Shown here one piece after another: positions 45,264 to 55,780 of a stretch of DNA of 64,000 nt. The DNA is from Salvia splendens (lineage: Eukaryota > Streptophyta > Magnoliopsida > Lamiales > Lamiaceae), in NCBI RefSeq assembly GCF_004379255.2, contig NC_056042.1:33335928-33399927 (forward strand), in the 5' to 3' direction. The position numbers were made by a program, and so were the translations under genes. The notes under the pieces are model-generated. The model searched no databases. It saw only the letters and a program-made list of their open reading frames with translations, and was not told the origin of the DNA. Within the stretch, counting starts at the first letter, position 1. Each line of letters opens with the position of its first letter.

Positions 45264-46891
45264 AAGCTCTTGCTCGCCCCGAGCAAGGTACATTTTTTAG
45301 CACAAAAACTCAACGCAAGTCTACCCCGCAGAGAAATTTTCATCACAAAGAATCATGTAGGGACGTGAGTGACAAAATCTAAACCCCCAACATTTCCAAT
45401 CGAGATTTCCCACTCTCAAGAACAATCACTCATCCCCCTAGAACGTCAAGTTAAGGTGCACTTCAAAATAAGTCCATGCATGCGATCAAACAACTCAAAC
45501 CATCATCGTTGACTCATTAAGCAATACTAACCACATAGACTCACAGATTTCAAATCGAACCTCTTTAACTCTACCAAGTTCTTTACACAACATCCACAAG
45601 CATCAACGATAAGGTCCAAGGTCTTATTTCAAGGTTGTAATGGGGCTAGGGACGAGGTAGGATAAGTATGGATAGTGAGCTCAAAGGCTACACATTTGAG
45701 TGCCAAAATCTTCCCTCCTACAACTTCCTTCCAAAGATTAACCAACGAAAAATTACAACCAAACCCACACTCCCCCAAACTTGAGATCTATTCCAGACGA
45801 GATTACACAAACAAACATAGAAGCTCTATCTTTATTTCATCAACTTATTCCTTTTTTTTTGTTTTTGTAAAGACCTCGACTTTTGTGAATTTGGAGGTCG
45901 TCTTTTTCTTTTTCTTGTTTTTTTTTCTTAGAACTTCATTCTTTTCACCTTCTATCAAGTCTAGAAATGTCTACTCTTTACAATTCACCACCCACACTCA
46001 AACTCAAACCACAAAGCTCAACTTGTATTTAGCACCCAAATAGTAGCAAGGTCTATCGATGAGGCTAAAATTAGGCTTATTTCAGTGGCTAAGTGTTTGG
46101 CTAAGTGTTTACACAAAGAATAAGAAATTAAGCTCAAGGTGGCTTCTAGGGGATCATTTGATGGACTAGGCATGTGATCATTTGGCCATGGAGTTCATCC
46201 TAGTGCCTTATCCTCCCAAATCGTTAACACAAACGAACGCAAGCACTTCACTCGATAAAGCAAATCAATCCAAAATAATTTCCACAAGTCATGCGATTTT
46301 CATACTCTCCTCAACTTAAGAAATCGGATGTAATCACAACATGCTCTTTCAAATAAATTCATGCACCCATTCCATTCATCCTAAGCTTCAAAGATCAAGT
46401 AAGATCAAGCAAGATTTCCTAACCAGAAAGCCGAAGATAAAGCATGCACCCGTTAACTACATAGATTCAAAACATCTTTATCACGCAAAACACCCAAAAA
46501 CAAACATCACAAATCATTCATAACCCCCCCAAACTTGAATGCGTCATTGTCCTCAATGCATGCAAAAAAGACAAATAAAGTAAAGGGAAAGGAAACTCCC
46601 CCAAACTTGGCATGACGTCCATAGTGCATTCGGGTGGGAGGGTGGGTGTAAAAATCCTTTGCAGGTGTGCTTCCTCCTAAGCTCCAATCCTAACTCCCAG
46701 TTGCTCCTACAAAAAGAACAAAAACTACAAAAAGAAACACTCAATTCAAAATAAATGTTGGAGGAAAGAATTGAGCAAACAAAACCTCCAACATATGAAA
46801 TCAAAAATAAAAACAAAAAAACTTGGGTTGCCTCCCAATCAGCGCCTTTGTTTATAGTCGTTGGCTCGACCTTCTTCATCCTTGTCTACCT
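45264..46891 (-). other. Non-coding 3' interior of the nested element
   Basis: About 1.6 kb between protease and polypurine tract with no pol domain or other convincing ORF on either strand. It holds the extra polypurine-like motifs. Confidence 0.6.
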
Positions 46892-47989
46892 CTATCCAGG
46901 CTCCAATAGGCGCTTCCCCGCCTTCTCTTGCTTGATCACCACATTCTCTCCATCTACTCGAAACATGACCGTATTTGTCTTGGTCTCTATCACAACATCA
47001 CCGGTTGCTAAAAATGGCCTACCAAATAGGATAGGCATATCCTTGTCCTCTTCCATCTCTAGGACAATGAAGTCAACCGGGAGTACAAATCTATCAACCT
47101 TCACCAAGACATCCTCGATGATACCTTTTGGTTTCACAATTGAATGATCCGCCAATTGTAGGTCAATGTCGATTGGTTCAATCCTCGCTTCTAGACCGAT
47201 TGACCGTGCGGTTTTCAGAGCCATCAATGATATTCCCGAGCCTTGATCAAGTAGGCACTTTGGGAACTCCTTATCTCCCATCTCACATGGGATCACACAG
47301 CTTCCAGGGTCTCTTCTCTTTGCCGGCATCTTTCCCTTCACAAATTGTGAGCAAAATGCGCTCAATATCACCACACCATCGTCTTGTATCTTCTCCTTTT
47401 TCGCAATAAGATCCTTAAAAAACTTGGAGAATTTAGGAAAGTGTAGGAACAAATCCACCAGGGACACATCTACATTAACTTTCCTGATAATGTTCATCAT
47501 CCAATCGAGTCCTTTCTCTTGAATTATTTTCCTACCCTTCTTCTTATTCTCGACTGGGAAAGGTGGTGGCGGGATAAAATCTGGAAAATTAAATGGACAC
47601 TTCGGGTCCATTGCCGGACTTAGTGGATTCTTCTTATGGATATCACTCATGGTTGACTCTTCTTTTTCTTGTTGACATTCCCTAGCTTCGGTAGTAGCCC
47701 ACTCAATCCCCTCGTCCGCCCCTGCGTGCGAGGTTTGTGAGCCAAACAACTTGTCCGCCCCTGCGTGCAAGATGTTCGAGCCATTTTGTGCATCTAGCAT
47801 GATTGGAGACTCAAAATCCTTTCCACTTCTTAACTTAACTGCCTTGCACTGTTCAAAACCTTTAGGATTGGGCACCGTATCACTCGGGATAGCATTAGGA
47901 ATTCTTGTGTGAGATGCTGTAGCAATCTGCCCAATTTGAGTCTCGAGATTCCTCAATGTAGCCTCCATCTGACCAAACTTCTCTACCGT
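46892..47989 (-). CDS. Retropepsin-like protease region of the nested element
   Basis: The - strand frame continues gag after a single TAA (47990-47992). It shows MEATLRNLETQIGQIA, the retropepsin active-site region CLLDQGSGISLM (DQGS where related elements have a D-x-G triad) and the flap/end motif MPILFGRPFLATGDVVIE. It ends at 46892 before any RT motif. Translation probably needs readthrough, or the TAA is a CAA-to-TAA decay. Confidence 0.75.
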   Translation of the reverse strand, partial: TVEKFGQMEATLRNLETQIGQIATASHTRIPNAIPSDTVPNPKGFEQCKAVKLRSGKDFESPIMLDAQNGSNILHAGADKLFGSQTSHAGADEGIEWATTEARECQQEKEESTMSDIHKKNPLSPAMDPKCPFNFPDFIPPPPFPVENKKKGRKIIQEKGLDWMMNIIRKVNVDVSLVDLFLHFPKFSKFFKDLIAKKEKIQDDGVVILSAFCSQFVKGKMPAKRRDPGSCVIPCEMGDKEFPKCLLDQGSGISLMALKTARSIGLEARIEPIDIDLQLADHSIVKPKGIIEDVLVKVDRFVLPVDFIVLEMEEDKDMPILFGRPFLATGDVVIETKTNTVMFRVDGENVVIKQEKAGKRLLEPG

Positions 47990-47992
47990 CCT

Positions 47993-49306
47993 TTATTTGA
48001 AGCTCTCATTCTCCTTTTGACTCTTGGTCATGAAGGAGAGTATCTGTCCCAATTGATCTTCTACCGATGGCTTCTTCTCATAACCCGGGGGTTGAGTGTT
48101 TGTCCTCCATTGGTTCCCCGAGTTGTTGCTAGGACCACTTTGATTCCAGTTCGATTGCTGAGGCCTCCAATTCTGCTGATTGCTGTATTGGTTGCATTGG
48201 TTAAACCCTTGGCCATTGTTGCCAATGTAGTTCACATCCTCGATTGGTGGTCCTTGAAGACTAGAACATTGATCAGTATGATGCCCTCCTTGACACAATC
48301 CACATCTCATCACTGCCACTGCTTGGGGTTGAGGAGTCAGTTGCAGCGATTTCACTGCCTTTGTCATCGACGACATCTGGGTGCTTATATCTGCCAATTG
48401 AGCTTCAATTGCAGATACTCTCTCTGCATCCTTTGTAGCACCGAATGTGTCTCCTCCTTTCTCCGCTGCTCTCCTTGGGTTGTGCCAGTTCCGTTGATTG
48501 TTAGCCAACCTTTGGAATAAGGCTCTCACCTCCTCATGCGTTAAGTCATCCAGGTTTCCATTAGAGCCTGCAGTAACTAGTCCTGTGCCTTCATTGTTGA
48601 GTCCCTTGTAGAATTTCAAAAGGTCATGCCCCGGAGCTAGACTATGGCTCGGGCATTTCCTTATCAAGTCTGTGAATCTCTTCCAAGCTTCTGCAAAGGA
48701 CTCATCATACTTTTGTTGGAAAGAAGTGATCTCTTCTCTCAATTTCTCGATCTTCATCGGGGAATTATATTCTAAGAGGAACAACGTCTTCAACTCTTGG
48801 AATGTTTCAATGTTGTAGCCCGGTATAGAGTCATACCAAGCTCTTGCTTTCTCCCTCAGAGAGAATGGGAATAAGACCCTCTTGATCAGATTGTGTTCCA
48901 CATTCGGGGGTCTGTAAGAGTTCGTCAACTCGTAGAAGGCATTGAGGTGGCTCATCGGGTCTTCATCATCCCGTCCATGGAAAAGATTCCCCCCATTCAC
49001 CAAACTAATGTAGTGAGGTGGAATGTTGATGTTGTTGTTCGCATAAGCAAACTCTCCGGGGTACTCAATTCCCGATCTAAGAGTGTCGCCAAACCTCACA
49101 ACGGGTGGTGGGACAGCGTTGTTGTTATTATTGTCGGCCATCGACTCAGCTTCCAGATCACTGTCACTATTCTCAAACAATGGGTTATCTCTGATTGGAC
49201 TCGGCGAATCCTGTTGAATTTCAAACCCGGCTGAACTTCCTGACCCTTTCCTTCTTTGATAACAGAGTAATCCGAAAGGCGGTGTACCCTGAGATCTCGT
49301 GTGCAT
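47993..49306 (-). CDS. Gag of the nested element (Athila/Tat-like)
   Basis: 437-aa frame from the ATG at 49306. The retrotransposon gag domain is recognisable in the middle (HYISLVNGG, DPMSHLNAFYEL, FPFSLREKARAWYDS, FKTLFLLEYN-like and SFAEAWKRFTDLIRKCPSH). A zinc-knuckle-like CGLCQGGHHTDQC follows, and then a long Asn/Gln-rich region (NQCNQYSNQQNWRPQQ). Gag packages element RNA in cytoplasmic particles. The frame is complete and open, fitting a young element. Confidence 0.88.
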   Translation of the reverse strand: MHTRSQGTPPFGLLCYQRRKGSGSSAGFEIQQDSPSPIRDNPLFENSDSDLEAESMADNNNNNAVPPPVVRFGDTLRSGIEYPGEFAYANNNINIPPHYISLVNGGNLFHGRDDEDPMSHLNAFYELTNSYRPPNVEHNLIKRVLFPFSLREKARAWYDSIPGYNIETFQELKTLFLLEYNSPMKIEKLREEITSFQQKYDESFAEAWKRFTDLIRKCPSHSLAPGHDLLKFYKGLNNEGTGLVTAGSNGNLDDLTHEEVRALFQRLANNQRNWHNPRRAAEKGGDTFGATKDAERVSAIEAQLADISTQMSSMTKAVKSLQLTPQPQAVAVMRCGLCQGGHHTDQCSSLQGPPIEDVNYIGNNGQGFNQCNQYSNQQNWRPQQSNWNQSGPSNNSGNQWRTNTQPPGYEKKPSVEDQLGQILSFMTKSQKENESFK

Positions 49307-49645
49307 TCACGACTTTCTTTTTTTTTATTTTATCTACACAACAGAAAATACACCAAGCACAAGCACAATATATTTCCTAATTACCGAAAGCGAGACCTCT
49401 CGACAACTTCGGGGTAAGTACTATAAAAAGTGTGTGCTTAAGTGAAAAACTAAACTACCTAAAAACTAAACTAAGAGTTAGCTAAAAATTACCTAAAAAA
49501 AAAACACTCCTTCGTCTTCAAGTCCGGACGTGGTAGATGGCTATCACACCGTAGAACACGAACAAAGTACCTATAAAACTCAAAAAGAAAAATCAAACAA
49601 AATAAAATAAAAACTAAAACAATTAAGCATAAACAAGCTATTGCC

Positions 49646-49663
49646 TCCCCGGCAACGGCGCCA
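49646..49663 (-). other. Primer binding site, tRNA-Asp type
   Basis: TGGCGCCGTTGCCGGGGA on the - strand, five bases from the 5' LTR, is complementary to the 3' end of plant tRNA-Asp, the primer type used by Athila elements. Confidence 0.85.
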
Positions 49664-49668
49664 AAACT

Positions 49669-50940
49669 TGATGCGATATTTTAGAGTTCTTAATCAAAGC
49701 ATAAAGATTATCAAGTTTAATTATTTTAACTCTAATAATACTACACTACTGCAAGAATACAGTATCGTAGTAGTATTTCAAGTGTCGATCCACAGGGAGG
49801 CGAGATTGCTTACGCTTAATAAGACTACACAAAGCATAAAAATATTTTGTTTTGATTTTGAGATGGTTAACTAACTTAAACTACTGAAACGAGATTTTTA
49901 ATACGAGAAAGACAAGTCACTCCAAGTTGCTCACTAAGCTTGCGTTGTTTTACACCATTTACAACGAAACATACGACGGGATTATAATTATCAACCTAAT
50001 TGCGTGCACTGAACATGTCAACGACGTATAGTTCACAGTCAGCTGAACACTTGTTCCATGAACCAACTTTCAACGACATTTAATTCCTGCGGATGCGCGG
50101 GAATAAATGTCGTCTACTATAATCACTTACCTAATCCACTATCAATTTATCCCCTGAACAGTTCTAAATCGAAAGCATACCAACAAACGATCAATCCTAA
50201 GCTATGTTAAAGAGACAATAGTTAAGATTTAACAACACTACATCATTAGCCAAAAACGTAGCATTTTAATTATCAAACACATTGTTGGTATCAAACATAC
50301 GATTCAAGGTGTTAAAACAAATACACAAGCCTAGATTACAACTCGGAGCAACAAAGAGAGCCTAGCCTATACACATGGTAGAATGTAGAAATAAAACCAT
50401 AGGTGTGATGCTCTCGTCAAGTGGAGTCGGGATTCGGGAATGGATGGTCGGAATAATGGCCGGAATGCCTTCATTCTCTTCTTCCTCTCCTCCTTTCTCT
50501 CCCTCTGTCTTTTTCTCTGTCTCGTCTCCCCCTCCAATTCATTTTCCCAGCTTTTTTTAATCCTTCAACCGCTGGGTCAACTGCAAAATCGCAGTTACGC
50601 GACTAAAACGCCCGACCGGGCGAATTCAAAGGAGGTAATCGCCCGACCGGGCGAAAGGCTACTGCATGGCCTCGCGGGAAACGCCCGACCGGGCGTTTAG
50701 TTGAAATCAGAACGCCCGACCGGGCGAACTTTCTGGACTCCGCATGCACAATATGGAAACGCCCGACCGGGCGTTTAGCGACATCAAAACGCCCGACCTG
50801 GCGAACTCTCTGGAATCTCAGCTATGCATTTCCGACGAACTTCCAGCTTCTAACACCCGAAACTACACTCAAAGCACGACTTGGTGAGTTATAATTAACA
50901 TGAAATCCGGGGTAAAGAATAGGAAATAAGCTTCGCATCA
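49669..50940 (-). repeat. 5' LTR of the nested element
   Basis: 1272 bp. The same six-palindrome array runs from 50609 to 50803, the last copy carrying one change (CCTGGCG). This is the promoter-side LTR for the - strand coding region. Confidence 0.92.
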
Positions 50941-50945
50941 TCGAC

Positions 50946-51583
50946 GGTCTGTCCGAAGTGAACGCTCGTAAATATTGCTCCAGGCCCTTGTTACGGATCT
51001 CGGTTTGACCGTCGGATTGAGGGTGGTAGGCCGTAGTAAAGTGTAGTTTAGTCCCCCTGAGACGCGGTATTTCCTCCCAAACTGCATTTAGAAACACTGA
51101 GTCCCTGTCTGAAACCAAAGTCTTGGGAAACCCGTGATGGCGGACGACGGTATTAACAAATAAATGGGCCAATCGCAAGGCGTCAAAACGGGTGGGAAGT
51201 GCCGCGAAGTGGGCGTACTTGGATAGGCGATCGACCACCACCATAATAGTGGTGTACCCGCGTGACTGTGGAAGACCTGTGATAAAGTCCACTGAAACGT
51301 CGTCCCAACCCTGTGATAGGACCAGCAGGGGTTGCAGAAGACCTGCCGGTTTTTGCATCGAGTATTTGGTTGCCTGACATATTGCACATGCGTCGACAAA
51401 GTCCCGGACGTCCCTACGCATCTTAGGCCAATAGAAACCTGCTGCCAGTAGACAGAATGTTCGCTCATGCCCTGGGTGACCCGCCACGGGCGTACTGTGA
51501 TGTTCCTCCAATAGCAACCGTTTGAACTTGGATGTATGGCTCACCAAGATCCTCCTGTTAAAGTAAACCAAACCATCTATCAT
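50946..51583 (-). pseudogene. Integrase N-terminal and catalytic part
   Basis: The - strand frame contains the HHCC zinc domain (HHSTPVAGHPGHERTF, then CAICQ), the catalytic Asp in VDFITGLP, the second Asp in VSDRDSVF and the Glu in HPQSDGQTEIRNKGL. It is cut by the nested element after AFTSDRPS and resumes at 43974. A run of 11 G at 51592-51602 separates it, out of frame, from RNase H. Confidence 0.88.
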
Positions 51584-52504
51584 GGCAAAATGGGGGGGGG
51601 GGTGCCTCCCCGGCTTTAATCTGGGCCGCGAGTTCCGACAATTTCAGCTTGGTCTTTGTCTCCAAACGTAAAGCGTCCAACAAACTAGGGATCGGGTGGG
51701 AAACCGCGGTCAAGCACGCTGCGTCGGCCGACTCGTCCTCCTGGGCCGACGCCCGCACAACCTCCAAGGCCGCCGTTTGCTGCAGTGAATCGGTCTCCCC
51801 CCGTCGAGACAACGCGTCCGCTGCCCGATTCAACGCTCCCTTCTTATATTCAATACGGAATTTGTACCCCATCAGCTTACGGACATACAATTGCTGATTG
51901 GGAGTTTGGACAACTTGCTGCAAAAGCTCCTTTAGACTCTTCTGATCACTCCGAATTACAAATTCCCTACCCAATAGGTACTGTCGCCACTTCTGTACAG
52001 CTTCAACGATCGCGTACAGCTCCTTATGGTAGGTTGAGGCGACCCGCCGACGGGGGCCCAATTTACGACTGAAGTAAGCAATTGGGTGACCTTCCTGAAT
52101 CAAGACCGCCCCTATTCCCACATCCGAGGCATCCGTTTCTACATAGAACGTCTTGGCAAAGTCCGGGAGTCGCAACACTGGTGTCGATGTCATGGCCGAC
52201 TGTGTCCATATGAAAGCCTCATTTTTAAGGCGTAATTTGCCACAAAACGTCGGTAATATCCTGTGAGACCCAAGAAACCCCGTAACTGGCGTACATTCCG
52301 TGGGAGTGGCCAAGCGGTCATTGCCTCTATTTTCCGGGGGTCTGCCTTTAGCGTACCGCCTGCGATCAAGTGACCCAAATACTCGACAGTCGTGCAGCAA
52401 AATGAGCATTTAGAAAGTTTGACATAGAATTCATTCGCGCTCAGGAGCGATAGTACCTGTGATAGGTGCGCGCAGTGGGAATCCAGTGTCGGACTATACA
52501 CCAA
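51558..52504 (-). pseudogene. RT thumb and RNase H region
   Basis: The - strand parts are: RT C-terminus (VKLSKCSFC, VEYLGHLIAGG, LRGFLGLTGYYRRF) in 52190-52504 and RNase H (YVETDASDVGIGAVLIQEGH, KELYAIVEAVQKWR, VIRSDQKSL) in 51558-52409. The two frames overlap out of register, so a frameshift lies near 52200-52250. RNase H keeps its first Asp (TDAS), Glu (KELYA) and Asp (RSDQ). Confidence 0.82.
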
Positions 52505-54448
52505 TTGTCGTCAAAGAACACAATGACGTCTCAGGAATGGCTGGAAAATGGTGTTCATTGCCGCTTGGAATGTAGACGGGGCGTTTGTAAGGCCGAAAGG
52601 CATCACCAAGAACTCGAAATGGCCATCATGCGTCCTGAAAGCTGTCTTAAAAATATCTGCCTCGTGCATTCGAATCTGATGATATCCCGATCGTAAATCA
52701 AGTTTTGTGAAAAACTTGGCCCCTCCCAATTCATCGAACAGCTCGTCCGCAGTGGGGATGGGAAACTGATCAGGTACCGTTGCCATATTTAAAGCACGGT
52801 AATCGATGCAGAAATGAAAAGTGCCATCTTTCTTCCTGATTAACAATACTGGCGACGAGAACGGGCTTTGACTGCGCTGTATGATGCCCTGAGCTAGCAT
52901 TTCCTTCACCTGACGCTCAATTTCATTTTTTTGGAAATAAGGATAACGGTATGGACGGACGTTGACCGGCTTTGAACCCGGAAGCAGATGTATTCTGTGG
53001 TCGAAAGTCCGCGATGGAGGCATACCGGTAGGTAAATCAAACACTCCCGTGTGTGTCTCGAGGACGCGGCGGCACTCTGCAGGTACGTCGTCGGGAAATT
53101 TCGGTTCCTCGGAGGAACTAGGCGGTGACCCGTCGGTCGGTTCCAGGGGCACAATCTCGTAAAATTCATGTTCCGAAGAGAACGATGCCAGCAGCGCCAA
53201 AGACTGCAACGAGATCTGCTGGGGGGCCGGTAAACTACCTTGCAAAATCACCGATTTGTTATTTCGTTGAAACTCCAATGTTTTGCCTACGAAATCTGCT
53301 GATATTCGGCCTAGCGACTCCAACCAATCCATGCCGAGGATCACATCCCAGCCATGAACATCTAGGATGTGCAAATCGGTTAGGAGCTCCGTGCCTTGTA
53401 TCGCAAGCTTTGTACGGCGTGAGATGTGGGAACAGATTAGCGAAGCCCCGTTTCCCACATATACGCGGAAAGGCCGAATACGCGATAACTGCAGCTGCAG
53501 CGACTCTGCGAAGCGTGAGTGGAGGAAATTGTGCGTGCTGCCCGTATCGATCAAAATCCGCACGCGAGTGATCCCGAGGTCCCCGATGACTTGGAAAGGG
53601 ACCGAACGGCTGCCTCCCGAGAGAGAGTGCAGGTGCGAGATATCCTCTGTGATCAATTCCTCGTCCGGGGGTTGATCGTCCTGTACCGGACTTGAGTCGT
53701 CCCACTCCTCATCCCTAGCGTAACATAGTAACCGGGCCGCACAGACATGACCCAGCATGTACTTCTCGGGGCAATGCCAGCATAGGCCCTTCCTCGAACA
53801 TTCCGATTTCTCCGCATTAGAAACACGAATCGGAGTGAAGCGCGGCCGCTCTTGCTCATGAGGCTGCTGGACGGTTTTCTGCACCGGCGCCGAACTGCTT
53901 GGCGGAGCGGGTGAGGGCGACGTCTGCAGTCTCGTCTCCTTGGTAGGCCACTGCCGTCTTTGTGATGTTGACGACTGTTGGTACCTATGATCTTGATTTT
54001 CGGCTAAACGGAGGGCGAGCGCCATTGCCTCGGCCAATGATTGTGGTTGTTGTAACTCTACCTTCTCCTGAATGGGCATCTTGTGGCCCTCGATAAAAAC
54101 CATAATTAGAATGTAGTCCGGTACCCCTACGACCCTATTCAAATACTTCTCAAACGTGTCGTGATACTCCGCGACTGACCCTGTCTGCACCAATTTGGCC
54201 AAAGGGCCAATATAATTCAGGAAACTCTGAGGGTCGAAGCGGTGGCGGACATCCTCCAGAAATTCGATCCACGTGACATATTGGTTGTTGTTTCTGTAGT
54301 TAAATATCCATTCTGCGGCCGGGGGGTCGAATAGCATTACGGCGTAGTGGAGACGATCCTCGACTGGCATCATGATGTGATCAAAGTAGTATTCCACCCG
54401 CGAAATCCAATTTGTGGCGTCGGTGCCGTCGAAGTGAGGAGCCCGCAT
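52505..54448 (-). pseudogene. Chromovirus gag (C-terminal), protease and RT
   Basis: A 645-aa open - strand frame carries: gag (HFDGTDATNWISRVEYYF, VRHRFDP), a zinc knuckle (GLCWHCPEKYMLGHVC), the protease active site ILIDTGSTHNF with DVILGMDWL, and RT blocks (SSPVLLIRKKDGTF, FFTKLDLRSGYHQI, FLVMPFGLTNAPSTFQ). It stops at 52511, just before the RT catalytic FFDD motif, which is readable only in another frame (TTCTTTGACGAC on the - strand near 52506-52517). Small deletions there inactivate it. Confidence 0.88.
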
Positions 54449-55088
54449 TTTGACCCCCTGGTGCGGGTCCGGGCCATATTGGTAGGGGAGCCGGTCCCAG
54501 GCGATGGGCGGGTCCCAACAAGACCCGCGTCAGCAATGGTCGCGCGCCCCGTTGTCGTACTGCCGGGGGATCCCAGGCCGATGGGCGACGGGCCTGATAC
54601 AGAACAATTCTATTGTCAATAACTCCTTCATGTTGCCAATCTCCCATCCTCCTCAAATCATCACGGCGAGAGAGGTTTCCCCGCCTACCTCCTCGCGCAC
54701 CTCTCCTATCGCCGAACCCTAGGCGGCGTAGGCGTGGGTCCGATTCAAACCGCCTATCCTTCGTGTCCCTATATTCCGCATATTCCCGATCCTCCGAATC
54801 GTAATTATCGTCAGGAAGATCGTTATCCCGTGTGCACGGAAACTCCAGACTACTCACCCGTCCTTCCAATTGATCAAAACGAGCCATGATTCGATCAAAC
54901 CCCTGGGTTAGCGGGTCCGTCGAGTTCGAGGTACTCGGTTGATCCCCTCGTGGCGGCGGCCGGGGTTGGCCTGTCTGTTCGCGTCGGTTTCGCAGCGGCT
55001 GTCGGCGTGCCGCCTCTAGCACTAGTTCCTATGCATTCCCAACGGTCAAAACCGGCGGTGATCGCTGTATGTCATCGGCTATATCCAT
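54381..55088 (-). pseudogene. Chromovirus gag N-terminal part
   Basis: The frame starts at the ATG at 55088 (MDIADDIQRSPPV), 23 bp from the LTR. It has a premature TAG at 55029-55031 and continues with an Arg-rich low-complexity region (RGDQPSTSNS, RIMARFDQLEGRVSSLEF). It is out of frame with the rest of gag near 54440-54560. Confidence 0.75.
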
Positions 55089-55110
55089 GAGTTCAAAAGA
55101 AAGCACTAGT

Positions 55111-55504
55111 TGTTAAGAGGACAATTCTCTTAACGAAGAAATTCTGTCACGAATCAATCAACACACGAATCTGGCGTCCCGGGCTTTGGGATCGGCGGCT
55201 GAAAACTTGAAGGCTGGCGCGGAGATCGTTCTCCGTCGGCAGCGGCTAGGTTAAGTTGTGTATTGCACAAGATATGTGGGCAAACTAATTCTTCATTAAT
55301 TGATTGAAAGAATAATGAGAAGACCTATTTATAATAATCTAGACCCTAGGGTTGGTTCGACCTAATCCTATTCATCGGGAACGAACCAACAAAGAAAACC
55401 CGACGGAGCTTATAAACCGCTCGACTCATTAATTGTTCAAAAAGGAAATAACAAAAACAATATTAAAAATAATATCTTAAAGAAAACGTAATGCAAAAAT
55501 AACA
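55111..55504 (-). repeat. Single LTR of the chromovirus
   Basis: 394 bp bounded by TGTTA and TAACA on the - strand. It contains a TATA-like TTATAAATAGG (- strand, 55324-55334). It is followed downstream by the gag leader and preceded by a purine-rich GACGGAGAGGAGACAGAG tract. No second LTR exists in the window. Confidence 0.8.
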
Positions 55505-55546
55505 AGACTCTGTCTCCTCTCCGTCGTTCCGTCGAACAGCTGGGGG

Positions 55547-55780
55547 CCGCTACTTGGACACGAAGTCTTGGTAGCGCTCCGGCTGTTTGATGTCCTTTCT
55601 CGGCCTCAGCTTCCTTGTCGTGACCGCGCCGGTAGCTTCGTCTGATGGTTCCGCCAGCTCCTCCCTGCAGGACGTTTCCTCCTCTATTCCCGAGGTTAGC
55701 GGGCTCTGCGTCGGAGACGACGCAGCCGTGTCTTCCACCCTATCGCTCTCCGTTACTCGTGCTCCAGGTGCGTTCGTAAC
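55547..55780 (-). pseudogene. Displaced C-terminal tail of chromovirus pol
   Basis: The - strand frame is open from the host junction (VTNAPGARVTES) through an acidic Ser/Thr-rich linker to LRPRKDIKQPERYQDFVSK and a TAG at 55547-55549. A basic, Pro-containing end of this kind is usual after chromodomains in plant Ty3/gypsy pol. It is in frame with the chromodomain end at 43317 if the two junctions are joined. Confidence 0.7.

Larger units (their letters stand above)
43975..50940 (-). mobile_element. Nested gag-protease-only LTR retrotransposon
   Basis: LTRs at 43975-45247 and 49669-50940 start TGATGCGA and end TCGCATCA on the + strand and differ at only a few sites and short indels. The 5-bp duplication TCGAC is at 43970-43974 and 50941-50945. 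Coding is on the - strand. Gag and protease are present; reverse transcriptase, RNase H and integrase are absent, so it depends on a relative, in the manner of TR-GAG elements. The gag and the primer site point to the Athila/Tat branch. It sits inside the integrase gene of the chromovirus, so it is younger. Confidence 0.9.
43317..55780 (-). mobile_element. Circularly permuted one-LTR chromovirus (Ty3/gypsy)
   Basis: On the - strand the order is: pol C-terminal tail (55780-55547), one LTR (55111-55504), gag (from 55088), protease, RT, RNase H, integrase and chromodomain, ending at 43317. The missing 3' LTR and the tail that should follow the chromodomain lie instead upstream of the LTR. Joining 43317 to 55780 restores an open frame without gain or loss of bases. 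Host DNA on both sides is colinear with the copy A flank except for a missing 12-bp CCACATCAGCTA. About 5.5 kb belongs to this element; the rest is the nested insertion 43975-50940. Confidence 0.75.

Noticed and set aside
55550..55738. Small independent gene beside the LTR
   Set aside because: It is better explained as the displaced C-terminal tail of chromovirus pol because it is open back to the junction and in frame with the chromodomain end.
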